Assembly: GCA_902776835.1 (NCBI GenBank)
Contig: CACYRK010000023.1
Span: 1 to 46,507 of the forward strand
Length of the DNA stretch: 46,507 nucleotides
Reading direction: 5' to 3'
DNA from: an uncultured Bacteroidales bacterium
Lineage (GTDB): Bacteria > Bacteroidota > Bacteroidia > Bacteroidales > Muribaculaceae
Position numbers and translations under genes: made by a program. Every line of letters starts with the position of its first letter. The stretch's first letter is position 1. The notes below the pieces were generated by a model that saw only the letters and a program-made list of their open reading frames with translations, had not been told where the DNA came from and ran no database searches. This document shows positions 8,326 to 16,496 of this stretch, piece after piece.

Positions 8326-9237
8326 ATGAAAAGAAAATCAATCGTTTTAGCGACGGCATTGCTCATTGCAGCCAGCAGCATTATCGCATACGCCATGCCC
8401 GGCATTGGATACCTTAACGTGAACGGTGTCAGGCTCGAATACGTCTTCTCGATAGGTAAGCCACGGGTGCATCTGGTGCAAAAAGGGCATAACGAACTCT
8501 TCCTCAAGGGCGCCGTTTGCGCCACGCCGGACGACATCGCCAAGGCCGAGGCCATAATTACCGATTGGGACACCACGTCGACCGTCTACGGCGCTGTGAT
8601 TGTGGAGGTTGACTTCGACGCGCCGCGCCACGGTTATGAGAAATACCTCATCACCTACAAGCGCACCGGAGGCATCATCGATGCCGCACTGCTCTCGAGC
8701 GACCAGGAGTGGCTGATTCTCAGCAACGAGATAGCCTACGCCGACAGCATTAGGTATCGTAACAGTGCGAAGGATCAAAGCATCGAGATGCGGGGCGACT
8801 CGGTGGTGGTCAACAAAAAGTTTAACGTCAATGTGACCCTTGACTCACTGACCACCGATGTCGAGGACTGCTTCATCACGATGAATTATACTATCGACAG
8901 GACCGGGAAGATTCACCGCAACCCTGACACCGGCGTGGTCATGCTCTCGAAGCGCGCCCTCTTTAAGAAGGAGGACGGCCGGTGGACACGCCAGGGCGAG
9001 GTTACCGAGCACAGCGATTTCAAGACCCTCAGGCCCGACGGCCTGGCGCTGCTGCTCGCCATCACCGAGCCCGTGAGCGGCACCCCGGCACTGCCCACCG
9101 TGAACGACATCCTCGCCAAGGTGCAGGCCCGGGAAACCGGCGAGATTCCCGCCAACTACAAGAGATTGCCCGCGAATCTTAGTATTTTCAAAAAAGAACT
9201 CCTTAAGTGGAAAGTCGGCCTCGAGGCCCGAAAATAA
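8326..9237 (+). CDS. Secreted protein of unknown function
   Basis: I do not recognise the family. The frame is open from 8206, but the promoter at 8270-8300 and the clear signal peptide (MKRKSIVLATALLIAASSIIAYA) fix the start at 8326, giving 303 residues. After the signal the protein looks like a soluble beta-rich domain. A segment with VEDCFITMNYTIDRTGKIHR followed by VVMLSKRALFKKEDGRW (about residues 180-220) resembles extracytoplasmic domains that read beta-strand by beta-strand. No catalytic motif is visible. A stem-loop and 137 bases separate it from the next gene. Confidence 0.7.
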   Translation: MKRKSIVLATALLIAASSIIAYAMPGIGYLNVNGVRLEYVFSIGKPRVHLVQKGHNELFLKGAVCATPDDIAKAEAIITDWDTTSTVYGAVIVEVDFDAPRHGYEKYLITYKRTGGIIDAALLSSDQEWLILSNEIAYADSIRYRNSAKDQSIEMRGDSVVVNKKFNVNVTLDSLTTDVEDCFITMNYTIDRTGKIHRNPDTGVVMLSKRALFKKEDGRWTRQGEVTEHSDFKTLRPDGLALLLAITEPVSGTPALPTVNDILAKVQARETGEIPANYKRLPANLSIFKKELLKWKVGLEARK

Positions 9238-9267
9238 CATAATCGCCACATCACACACCTGACGTCA

Positions 9268-9301
9268 CCGGCCGTGTAAGCGCTTTTTCTTATGCGGCTG
9301 G
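9268..9301 (+). other. Intergenic stem-loop
   Basis: Thirteen consecutive pairs, some of them G-U (9268-9280 with 9289-9301), enclose an 8-nt loop. No T-tract follows, so it may be an mRNA end-stabilising hairpin rather than a classic terminator. Confidence 0.4.
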
Positions 9302-9374
9302 GTAATAAAGTGCGGCGTTTTGTCGTTATGAAATAAGTAAATGCCCTCACGGGGCGTCATTTATTCGACACATC

Positions 9375-10784
9375 ATGCGTAGCATAATATTCACTCTCGC
9401 GGCATTGGCCGCCGCACTGCTTTTCACCGGCTGCATCAACGACGAGTTCACCACCTCGTCGAGCGATGTGCTGGCCTTCTCGGTCGACACACTGTCGTTC
9501 GACACCATCATCACCAACCAAAGTTCCACCACGAAGCAATTTGTGGTGTACAACCGCGCCAGCAAGCAGGTCAACATCTCCAGCATCAGGGTGCTGGGTG
9601 AGTCGGATGCGCACTTCTACCTCAACGTCGACGGCGTGAAGGGCAGCGAGTTTCACGACGTGGAAATCCGCGGCAACGACTCGATCTTCATCTTTGTGGA
9701 GAGTTTTATCGATGAAAACACTGCCGACGAGGCCCTCGAGATTAAAGACCGCATCGAGTTTGTCACCAACGGCTTTACGCAACACGTGACGCTGCAAGCC
9801 TGGGGGCAGGACGTGGTGCGCCTGCATGGCGACACCATCTGGACCGATATGCACATGACGGCCGCCAAGCCCTATGTGATTTACGACACGCTGATTGTCG
9901 CGCCGGGCGCCACGCTCACCATCGACCCCGACGCGCGGCTGATGTTCCACGACGGCGCTATGCTCAAGGTCTACGGCCGGATGAGCGCCGTGGGAACGCC
10001 GGGCCACGAGATTGTGCTGCGCGGCGACCGCCTCGACAATGTGGTTGGGGAGTATGACTTCGACCTGATGGCCGGACAATGGGCCGGGCTGATCTTTGGC
10101 TACGGCAGTTACAACAATGAGATGGCCTACGTGCAGGTGCGCAGTTCAGAACTGGGCGTGCAGGCCAGCAGCAACGATGTGTCGCAGCGCACGCTGCACA
10201 TGTTTAACTGCGTGATTCACAACGCCACCGATGCCCTGCTTACGGGGTGGGGCGCATGGATCGACGCCGAGGGCACCGAGTTTAGCGACTGCGGTGGCGG
10301 CGTGGCAACGTTTATCGGCGGAAAGGTGCATCTCATCAACTGCACGCTGGCAAACTTCTACCTTTTTAAGGCGCTTAGCGACCCCATCTTGAATGTGTGG
10401 ATCGAGGACGCCGACCAAAGCGTGTCGCCGCTGGTGTGCTACCTCGACAACTGCATCATCTATGGCAATACGAGCGACATCAACTTTGGCGACCTCACCT
10501 CGTCGAATATCTATCTGCGCAATTGCCTGCTCAAGGCCGACGGCACCGACGACGCCAACTTCCTGAACATCCGCTGGAAGGGTGATCCCAAGTTCTACAC
10601 CGTGCGCGAAGACTACCTCTTCGACTACCGTCTGCACGACGGTAGCGACGCCATTGCCGCCGGAAACCGCGACTACTGCCCGGCCAGCGCGCGCTACGAC
10701 CGCTACGGCCAGGACCGCTTCGCCCGCGAGGGCATCGACCTCGGCGCCTACGTCTGGGTCCCCGAGCCGCCAGCCCAGCAGTAA
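9375..10784 (+). CDS. Lipoprotein with a right-handed beta-helix fold
   Basis: The 469-residue protein starts with a lipoprotein signal (MRSIIFTLAALAAALLFTGC, acylated Cys20). Residues 30-140 look like an Ig-like or transcarboxypeptidase-regulatory type beta domain (STTKQFVVYNRASKQVNISSIRVLG). From about 165 it runs through short turns such as PGATLTIDPDARLMFHDGAMLKVYGRMSAVG, then AYVQVRSSELGVQ, MFNCVIHNATDALL, INCTLANF and LDNCIIYGN. These are the repeating rungs of a parallel beta-helix, as in Bacteroidales right-handed beta-helix lipoproteins. It is probably surface-exposed or facing the periplasm. No catalytic residues can be assigned. Confidence 0.8.
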   Translation: MRSIIFTLAALAAALLFTGCINDEFTTSSSDVLAFSVDTLSFDTIITNQSSTTKQFVVYNRASKQVNISSIRVLGESDAHFYLNVDGVKGSEFHDVEIRGNDSIFIFVESFIDENTADEALEIKDRIEFVTNGFTQHVTLQAWGQDVVRLHGDTIWTDMHMTAAKPYVIYDTLIVAPGATLTIDPDARLMFHDGAMLKVYGRMSAVGTPGHEIVLRGDRLDNVVGEYDFDLMAGQWAGLIFGYGSYNNEMAYVQVRSSELGVQASSNDVSQRTLHMFNCVIHNATDALLTGWGAWIDAEGTEFSDCGGGVATFIGGKVHLINCTLANFYLFKALSDPILNVWIEDADQSVSPLVCYLDNCIIYGNTSDINFGDLTSSNIYLRNCLLKADGTDDANFLNIRWKGDPKFYTVREDYLFDYRLHDGSDAIAAGNRDYCPASARYDRYGQDRFAREGIDLGAYVWVPEPPAQQ

Positions 10785-10801
10785 CCACCACCTCTCACCA
10801 C

Positions 10802-10847
10802 ACGATTAAGGGCTTTAAGGTTTTCATTCCTTAAAGCCCTTAATCGT
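10802..10847. terminator. 19-bp perfect hairpin between convergent genes
   Basis: Arms at 10802-10820 and 10829-10847 pair without mismatch around the loop TTTTCATT. No T-tract is present on either strand, so it may stop transcription poorly or protect both mRNA ends. It shares the TTAAGG/CCTTAA core with the hairpin at 5265-5315. Confidence 0.55.
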
Positions 10848-10861
10848 CCTTAAAGTCAAAA

Positions 10862-11890
10862 TTATTTGATGCCGCGGCGGTCGAGTTCGGCCTGATAGCG
10901 GCGGGCGTTCTCGAGGTGGGTGGCGTAGTCGTGAGCAAAGTTGTGGTACTCGCTCAGGTCCTCCTTGGCGCACATGTACAGATAGTCGTGCTGAGGAGCG
11001 TTAAGTACAGCGTCGAGCGTGGCCTTCTCGGGCAGACGGATGGGACCGGGAGGCAAGCCGGGGTTCACATAGGTGTTGTAAGGCGACTGCGTGCGCGTCA
11101 TGGCTATCGTGATGCGCTTGATGCTGAAGTCGCCCAGGGCAAACTTTACCGTTGGGTCGGCCTGCAGAGGCATGCCGGCGGCGATGCGGTTCAGGTACAG
11201 GCGCGCCACCTTGTCGCGCTCGTCGGCCTGCGTGGTCTCCTCCTCGACAATCGACGCCACCGTGGCCACTTGTGCCGGTGTCAGCCCAAGCGACTTGGCT
11301 TTGTCGACGCGCTCGGCAGTCCAGAACTTCTCGTAGTAGCCGTGCATCTTGTCGAGCAGTTGCTCCGGCGTCAGGTCCCAGGCCAGTTCGTAGGTGTCGG
11401 GCTGAAGCATGGCGGTGATTTCGTCGACGCTGAAGCCATACTTGGCGCACACAGCCGTGTCGTTGAGCGCCGCCAGCATCTCGTCGCTGCTCATCAGGAA
11501 TTTGTCGCCCACGCGCTTGGCCCACTGGTCGCGTGTGCGCACATTATTAAAGGTGAAGCGTATGGGCGACGTCTGCCCGTTGCGCAGCCGGCGGGCCACC
11601 AGCAGCGGCGTGTCGCCTTTGTTCACGCGGTAAGCACCCTGGTAGTCGCTCATGTCGACGCCCAGCAGCCCCAGCAGAGTGGCCACGCGCTTGCCCAGCG
11701 TCACATCCACCTGCTGCAGCGAGTCGCACACAGCCGTGGTCGACGTGCCGCGCTTAATCTTTATCGTGCCCTCGCTGGCCGAGCCGCTGATGGCGTAAGG
11801 CCAGGCCACGGCGACACCGAGGGTTATCAAAACGGCCACCACGGCGGCGATGACCTTCCACGCACTTATTTCTCGTTTTCCTATCTTCAT
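10862..11890 (-). CDS. mltG: Endolytic transglycosylase MltG
   Basis: A membrane-anchored lytic transglycosylase that cuts nascent glycan strands and so sets their length. The 342-residue protein has an N-terminal membrane anchor (residues 12-33), a LysM-like region, and the YceG catalytic core. The core shows ASIVEEETTQADERDKVARLYLNRI (the first Glu of the cluster region being catalytic in the family), MPLQADPTVKFALG and SPYNTYVNPGLPPGPI. A -7-like box (CAAAAGTA, minus strand) lies at 11950-11957. Confidence 0.95.
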   Translation of the reverse strand: MKIGKREISAWKVIAAVVAVLITLGVAVAWPYAISGSASEGTIKIKRGTSTTAVCDSLQQVDVTLGKRVATLLGLLGVDMSDYQGAYRVNKGDTPLLVARRLRNGQTSPIRFTFNNVRTRDQWAKRVGDKFLMSSDEMLAALNDTAVCAKYGFSVDEITAMLQPDTYELAWDLTPEQLLDKMHGYYEKFWTAERVDKAKSLGLTPAQVATVASIVEEETTQADERDKVARLYLNRIAAGMPLQADPTVKFALGDFSIKRITIAMTRTQSPYNTYVNPGLPPGPIRLPEKATLDAVLNAPQHDYLYMCAKEDLSEYHNFAHDYATHLENARRYQAELDRRGIK

Positions 11891-12071
11891 AGCATCAATG
11901 ATTTTAAAGTTCGCGTTGCACAGCGGCTGGTACCCACAGGCAACGTCTGCAAAAGTACAAAAAAAGCCGATACCACACCCATTACACCTCCCGAAAAATG
12001 CATCTCAGCCCCCGCTGAAGCGCAAAAAACTACAGAAAAACGCACATAAAAGCATTTTTTTTGAAAAATCC

Positions 12072-12102
12072 TTTGTCAGTTCCAAAAATTGACCTACCTT
12101 TG
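12072..12102 (+). promoter_or_regulatory. tRNA-Ser promoter (TTTG-N19-TACCTTTG)
   Basis: TTTG at 12072-12075, 19 nt, TACCTTTG at 12095-12102. The tRNA begins 30 nt downstream. Confidence 0.75.
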
Positions 12103-12132
12103 CACTCGCTAATCGCATCAGCACTTAGCACT

Positions 12133-12222
12133 GGAGAGGTGGGTGAGTGGCTGAAACCAGCAGTTTGCTAAACTGCCGTAGGGGTAACTCTACCGCAAGT
12201 TCGAATCTTGTCCTCTCCGCCA
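12133..12222 (+). tRNA. tRNA-Ser (GCU anticodon)
   Basis: The acceptor stem GGAGAGG (12133-12139) pairs with CCTCTCC (12212-12218); discriminator G is at 12219 and CCA is encoded at 12220-12222. The anticodon loop reads TTGCTAA, giving GCT. A long variable arm (class II) and the T-arm GCAAG TTCGAAT CTTGT are present. Its last 20 bases, GAATCTTGTCCTCTCCGCCA, plus one more A recur exactly at 16497-16517, which makes this the likely attachment site of the island that follows. Confidence 0.96.
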
Positions 12223-12223
12223 A
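12203..12223 (+). mobile_element. Putative attL: 21-bp end of tRNA-Ser repeated at 16497
   Basis: The 21 bases 12203-12223 match 16497-16517 without mismatch, and similarity stops sharply on both sides. This is the pattern left by integration into a tRNA 3' end with the target restored. No integrase gene is present between the copies. Confidence 0.65.
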
Positions 12224-12345
12224 ACGAGCAACCGACCACGACAGTGGCCGGTTGTTTCGTTATGGCGGAGAGCCAAGCTTGCTTGAGCGACCCGCCATAA
12301 CGAAACAAACGGATGATTGCGACAGCAATCGGTTGCTCGTTTGGC
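12219..12345 (+). repeat. Nested inverted-repeat module A, joined to the tRNA 3' end
   Basis: The outer arms (12219-12234 and 12330-12345) pair over 16 bp without mismatch. Inside are a hairpin CCAC-GACA-GTGG (12236-12247), a 17-bp perfect central stem (12252-12268 with 12292-12308) and a hairpin GATTGC-GACA-GCAATC (12315-12330). The first bases of the outer arm are the tRNA's own GCCA end. No open reading frame of note. It could fold as RNA if transcription continues past the tRNA. Confidence 0.75.
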
Positions 12346-12402
12346 AGCGGCCCCGCGGGAGCGCACAAGATGCGCGAAGCGAATGCGAGCGAATCTTGTC
12401 CT
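12343..12402 (+). repeat. GC-rich tRNA-end repeat, copy 1
   Basis: A 60-bp block starting GGCAGCGGCCCC and ending GAATCTTGTCCT (12391-12402), the end of the tRNA-Ser T-arm. Within it ACAAGAT and ATCTTGT pair around a roughly 20-nt insert, as if a T-arm had an enlarged loop. Near-identical blocks are at 12506-12566 and 16645-16704. Confidence 0.7.
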
Positions 12403-12566
12403 GTCGGGTGCCGAAATCACCAAAACCGCGTCAATCACGCCTGCTCGAGCGTGGGGGCATTAACACAAAACGTCCGTCCCTTGCGGGACCGTTGCTGCTT
12501 TGATTGGCAGCGCCCCCGCCGGGGCGCACCAAGATGCGCGAAGCGAATGCGAGCGAATCTTGTCCT
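12403..12566 (+). repeat. Second repeat unit with GC-rich tRNA-end block, copy 2
   Basis: Starts with GGGTGCCGAAATCACCAAAA (12406-12425), which recurs at 16708-16727. It continues with a GCCTGCTCGAGCG core, the GTCCC-TTGC-GGGAC hairpin and TTTGATTGGCAGCG, and ends again in GAATCTTGTCCT (12555-12566). The left half matches the sequence after 16704 and the right half matches 16600-16650, so this unit looks like a recombinant of the two. Confidence 0.65.
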
Positions 12567-12582
12567 CCTTTAATCTCAATTA

Positions 12583-13164
12583 TTACCTGTCCAAACTCAC
12601 TTGGATGAGTCGTGGTGAGTTGACAAGTTTATTGTAGTCATCAAGCAATGAAGCATTGCTGAAAATAATGCTGTCGCGCTTGGTAGTGCCATAACTCTCG
12701 TGGGCATGGCCGAAGAGATGTAAATGCGGATTGGCACTTTCCACACTATTGCGCAACGGCAGATTGCCCCAATGCGTACCCGACGAGTAGTCGAGTATTT
12801 CAAGCGGTGGCTCGTGGGTTACGAGTACATCCAGGTCGCTTTTGGGAATAAGATTCTCGGGGTGGTTATAACCTAAGCCGAAGAACTTCACACCATCAAT
12901 AGTCACGCTGCTATCTTGCAGAAAGTGCACATTGGCAGGCAAGTCCTCAATGCCTTCGGCATCCCACAGGCATAAGTCATGATTGCCCACAACAAAGATT
13001 TTGTTGGGATAATCAAGCATAATGAACCAGTTGAGGAAGTCAAGCACCTCTTGTTCGGTGCCGCTATGGGAGAAGTCGCCGCTATGCACAATCACATCGG
13101 CTGGAGGCAATGCCCCCAACCTGCCATGCAACCCGTGCGTGTCACTGATGTGAAGAATGGTCAT
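12583..13164 (-). CDS. Calcineurin-like metallophosphoesterase
   Basis: A 193-residue single-domain phosphoesterase with the complete two-metal motif set: DTH (Asp8, His10), GDFSH (Asp30), GNHD (Asn61, His62), THEP (His117) and GHAH (His153, His155). It is close to the small MPE family that hydrolyses phosphodiesters of nucleotides or nucleic acids; the substrate is unknown. Its start codon shares one base with the stop of the gene upstream (TGATG at 13162-13166), so it is translationally coupled to the PD-(D/E)XK-like gene. Last gene of the four-gene island operon. Confidence 0.9.
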   Translation of the reverse strand: MTILHISDTHGLHGRLGALPPADVIVHSGDFSHSGTEQEVLDFLNWFIMLDYPNKIFVVGNHDLCLWDAEGIEDLPANVHFLQDSSVTIDGVKFFGLGYNHPENLIPKSDLDVLVTHEPPLEILDYSSGTHWGNLPLRNSVESANPHLHLFGHAHESYGTTKRDSIIFSNASLLDDYNKLVNSPRLIQVSLDR

Positions 13165-13877
13165 CAGTATACAATCTCCTTATAAATAGCAAAAGTAGAT
13201 TCTTTCAATCTGCCTAAATCATAAGTGAACTCATCAACCACATCACCCAATGATTTCATATAACACTCAAAATCTCTAAAATTTTCCTTTCCTTTTGCAT
13301 CTTGATACTTAGATGTTTTAAACACAAGAATAAGCATTATATGGATATCAGCATTCACCTCAATAGTACCTGCCGTATAATGCAATAATTGATACCTCAA
13401 GTGGGATATTGACTCTGGTGATGATAATTTGAACACTTTTTTGCTCAATTTTTCTATCCGTTCTTTTTTCTTACTATTTGGAGTATTTTTTAAAGCTTTT
13501 TCTGCTTCCTTAATTGCATCTTCAATAGTTTCTCCAAATTCCTCATCAACTTTTGCCTCCACTCCTATATGTATAGAGTGATTTGATTTGGTCTTCCCCC
13601 ATATAGCAATATCTTGCTTTCGTCCATTTTTAAATTCGTCAAATTTGCTCTCATATTCTATAATTCCATATTCAAAGAAATCTATAGAATCATTTTCCAG
13701 CAGATCATTAACAACATTAGTAATAATTTCAATTCCGTTTCGCCGCATCATAAAATCGGCAAGTGATTGTGCGCTCCGACCCTCTTCCCAATGTTTCTCA
13801 TCTGACTGTATATAACATTTTTCCCATTCATCGTAGTTATTGATTTCTTGCTTAGTTTTTTTGAAATAATACTTCAT
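13164..13877 (-). CDS. DUF6946-like protein with a PD-(D/E)XK-type core
   Basis: A 237-residue soluble protein of AT-rich codon use. The pattern KHWEEGRSAQSLADF near the N-terminus, then KQDIAIWG, then IHIGVEAKVDEEFG, and later ISHLRYQLLHYTAGTIE resembles DUF6946 proteins as I remember them; this is recognition by eye. D-x(n)-ExK (KQDIAI followed by VEAK) is the layout of restriction-type nuclease folds. The middle (about 130-155) is very lysine- and glutamate-rich. Its position between two unknown proteins and a phosphoesterase, in a tRNA-flanked island, fits a defence or nucleic-acid-processing cassette, but no function is proven. Confidence 0.7.
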   Translation of the reverse strand: MKYYFKKTKQEINNYDEWEKCYIQSDEKHWEEGRSAQSLADFMMRRNGIEIITNVVNDLLENDSIDFFEYGIIEYESKFDEFKNGRKQDIAIWGKTKSNHSIHIGVEAKVDEEFGETIEDAIKEAEKALKNTPNSKKKERIEKLSKKVFKLSSPESISHLRYQLLHYTAGTIEVNADIHIMLILVFKTSKYQDAKGKENFRDFECYMKSLGDVVDEFTYDLGRLKESTFAIYKEIVY

Positions 13878-13891
13878 AGTTTTTGGTTCTT

Positions 13892-14365
13892 TTATAAGTT
13901 TATAATTCTGTTTTCTTTTAACGCTTCATCGGCGATGCGGTCGCCGATTTCGTTTTTTATGAAGGCGACATGAACGGTGATGTCGTCCGTGTTGCTTGCG
14001 GTCACAAAGTGCTCCAGCGCTATGGGTTCATTGTGCTGAAGCCAGTTTGAGAAATCGGCAATGAGTCTTGATTTTGAAGGCAAAATGGCATGGACTAAGT
14101 AAGGCATGCCCAGCCCGAACTTCTGCTCCACTTCGGGTGATAGAAGGTGCTTGGTGCATTCAATAATCTCGCTCAATTCGCACTCATCGTTATACCACTT
14201 CATTTTCACTAAGTTGGCATCTGCAAAGTCGAACATGAAAGCCATGTCGCTCAATGTGCAGGACGCAAATTCAACGCATGAGCATTCGCCCTGTGGGGCA
14301 AAGATTTGCTCCAGCAGGGTAAGGCGCTCGACCGTTGTCAGTTGTGTGATGACTTGTCGTTTCAT
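13892..14365 (-). CDS. Hypothetical island protein (157 aa)
   Basis: I do not recognise it. A soluble protein with an acidic, cysteine-containing N-terminal part (GECSCVEFASCTLSDMAFMFDFADA) and no signal peptide or membrane segment. It lies 12 bases after the 107-residue gene and 14 bases before the DUF6946-like gene, on the same strand, so all are probably one transcript. Confidence 0.7.
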   Translation of the reverse strand: MKRQVITQLTTVERLTLLEQIFAPQGECSCVEFASCTLSDMAFMFDFADANLVKMKWYNDECELSEIIECTKHLLSPEVEQKFGLGMPYLVHAILPSKSRLIADFSNWLQHNEPIALEHFVTASNTDDITVHVAFIKNEIGDRIADEALKENRIINL

Positions 14366-14377
14366 GATTCCTTGTTT

Positions 14378-14701
14378 TTAGAGCAGAAGCACATTCTCGT
14401 CGGTCAATGAATCCTCCAGTTTGTCTTTGATTGTAAATGCCTTACCACATTTCAACTTAGCCCTCACCATACCCTCAATAGCATCATCAGATATGGGCCT
14501 CGAGATACCAAATGCTTTACAAATTTCGTCAAGTGTGCCAATCTTTAAAGTAATTTGGCCGTCACCACAATCAAGCCTCGCCACTTTTAAGCCATCAGAA
14601 AGGTTGCCGTTTTCATCGGCAATTGGCTTGAGGCGACCTCCGTTTTTCACGCGTTTTGCGATTGCCTCGTAAATCTCGTCTTGAGTCATTTTTTTGTTCA
14701 T
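14378..14701 (-). CDS. Hypothetical island protein (107 aa), first gene of the operon
   Basis: I do not recognise it. A small soluble protein with an N-terminal helix rich in charged residues (MTQDEIYEAIAKRVKNGGRL). In the middle, LDEICKAFGISRPISDDAIEGMVRAKL resembles a helix-turn-helix or helical-hairpin segment. Being first, it could regulate its own operon, but this is a guess from size and position only. Confidence 0.65.
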   Translation of the reverse strand: MNKKMTQDEIYEAIAKRVKNGGRLKPIADENGNLSDGLKVARLDCGDGQITLKIGTLDEICKAFGISRPISDDAIEGMVRAKLKCGKAFTIKDKLEDSLTDENVLLL

Positions 14702-15154
14702 AATCGTAATTTTTAAATGGTTTTTTAATTGATGTCTCTACCTATATAATACGATTGAGAATTGACGAAAACTCGCATGATTTAGTGAATGGATGTTAAA
14801 AACTATTGTTTATAGTAGTGATTTTTGCTTGCTTTTTGTGCTGTATTTGTGGTTTATATTGTTTGATGCCAAATTGTTATAAACATCTTAAGTAAGTTTA
14901 ACGTTTCTAATAAAAATAGACGAACAAACCCCGTCTTTTTTATCAAAAACTAAGGATACACTCTAATGTATACAAATATACAACATATTTCTTATTCGCA
15001 AAGGTACGCTGATTTTTTTTTTTACCAGCCAAATTTTAGACCACAAAAATCATTTTTTTATCATTCTGCCACGATTTTTGCAGTGGATTTGCAGTGGATT
15101 TCACATTCCGCTCATCAATAATTTGTATCTTTGTGGAATCAAAACTTAAAGATT
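14702..15154. promoter_or_regulatory. AT-rich divergent intergenic region of the island
   Basis: About 450 bases with no gene. It separates the minus-strand operon from the YhcG-type gene. A minus-strand -7-like box (CAAAGGTA at 14999-15006) could serve the operon with a leader near 290 nt, and a plus-strand -7 box (TATCTTTG at 15126-15133) serves the YhcG-type gene. A weak hairpin with a T-tract (AGACG at 14918-14922, CGTCT at 14932-14936) lies between. Confidence 0.5.
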
Positions 15155-16312
15155 ATGGCAGATAACATCACAATAGTTCCTAACCAAGCAGAGTTGGAGA
15201 GGCAATTCGCGTTTGTCAACTCGTTGATTGAAAGATATCGCTCATCAGCCATATCCATTGTAAACACAGCGGCTTTACAGATGAATTGGGAGATTGGTCA
15301 ATACATTTCAATGCAGTTGAAATCGGCTCGCTGGGGCACAAAGATTGTCAGCGACTTGGCAGACTATCTGAAACGAACTAACCCTAAGCAGAGAGGGTTT
15401 GGCAAACGTCATTTGTACAATATGGTAAAGTTCTACGACACTTATAGTGCCAAGCCATTTCTAAACACATTAAGTAATTTGCATCTTCCAGAATTTGTGC
15501 AATCGAGAATTGCACAATTAGAAACGCCCTCAAAATCAGTCACAAATGAAATTGTGCAATTGGGAATTGCACAATTAGAGGAAGATTTGCAACCATTACC
15601 GAAACTGTTATCTATAATACCTTTTACAAGTCACATTGAAATCATGAATCGTTGCCGTAGCGATGAGGAACGTATCTTCTATATGCTATATGCACGTCAT
15701 CAAGGTCTGAAAACTGAGGAACTGCGGCGTTGCATTGTCAATCAAACATTCTCGTCACTAATGGATAAGGAAAAAATGCTGTCTCCAAAGTTGCTGGACG
15801 AATATCCTCAATCGGAGTTTATGCTCAAGGACAAAGCAATTGTTGACTTCCTCAATCTGCCACAAGAACATAATGAACACCACTTGCATAAAGGTTTGCT
15901 TGAACACATGAAAGCATTCATTCTTGAACTTGGGAAAGATTTTTTGTTCATCGAAAGCGAATTTGGTGTACAAGTGGGCGGATCCACTAAGCGAATTGAC
16001 CTTTTGTTCTTTCACAGGGCTCTGCAATGCTTGGTGGCAATTGAGTTGAAGGCGGTTGATTTTCAACCGGAGTTTGTTGGCAAAATGGATATGTATCTCG
16101 AAGCTTTGGACCGCGATGTGAAACGTGACAATGAAAACCCGAGTATCGGCATCATTCTATGTCCTTCTGCCGACAGGAGCATGGTCGAATATACTTTGAG
16201 CCGTTCATTGAGTCCAACGATGATTGCCGAGTACCAGCGTAAACTCATTCCTCAGCAAGTAATGAAAAAATCATTAGAGGAATATTGCTCTTTTCTCCAA
16301 GAAAACAAATAA
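15155..16312 (+). CDS. YhcG/DUF1016 family PD-(D/E)XK nuclease
   Basis: 385 residues. The N-terminal DUF1016 domain (about 10-175) shows the typical NWEIGQYI, WGTKIVSDLADYLK, GFGKRHLYNMVKFYDTY and IPFTSHIEIMNRC segments. The C-terminal nuclease-like domain has RIDLLFF (Asp282) and AIELKAVDF (Glu297, Lys299). The start at 15155 is preferred to 15131 because the -7 box at 15126-15133 would overlap the longer start. Family members occur in plasmids, islands and restriction clusters. The inter-domain linker (117-142) contains repeated IAQLE motifs encoded by DNA hairpins. Downstream comes the right copy of the tRNA end. Confidence 0.9.
   Translation: MADNITIVPNQAELERQFAFVNSLIERYRSSAISIVNTAALQMNWEIGQYISMQLKSARWGTKIVSDLADYLKRTNPKQRGFGKRHLYNMVKFYDTYSAKPFLNTLSNLHLPEFVQSRIAQLETPSKSVTNEIVQLGIAQLEEDLQPLPKLLSIIPFTSHIEIMNRCRSDEERIFYMLYARHQGLKTEELRRCIVNQTFSSLMDKEKMLSPKLLDEYPQSEFMLKDKAIVDFLNLPQEHNEHHLHKGLLEHMKAFILELGKDFLFIESEFGVQVGGSTKRIDLLFFHRALQCLVAIELKAVDFQPEFVGKMDMYLEALDRDVKRDNENPSIGIILCPSADRSMVEYTLSRSLSPTMIAEYQRKLIPQQVMKKSLEEYCSFLQENK
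15493..15576 (+). repeat. Duplicated DNA hairpins inside the YhcG-type gene
   Basis: AATTGTGCAAT (15550-15560) pairs with ATTGCACAATT (15566-15576) around a 5-nt loop. A near-copy (TTGTGCAAT with ATTGCACAA) begins near 15495. Both are in frame and encode repeated VQ-x-x-IAQLE in the linker between domains. Confidence 0.7.
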
Positions 16313-16496
16313 ATAAAATTCAAACAGTCGTATTTTAGAATTAAAGGTTTATTAACTTGCTGTCAGCACATTACAACGCTTGCGTACCGGGACGATATAG
16401 GGACGGTAATAGGCCAAAAATCGGTCAAAATAGGCAAATGTGTAAAATGTAACTGATTGATATTCAGAGCGAGAGTTTTCTCGGAATATGTGCGGT

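Noticed and set aside
10916..12049. Plus-strand 377-codon frame
   Set aside because: Antisense to mltG; His/Val/Gly-rich shadow with no domain.
12147..12573. Short frames across the tRNA and repeat modules
   Set aside because: They run through the tRNA and inverted repeats and translate repeated sequence; not genes.
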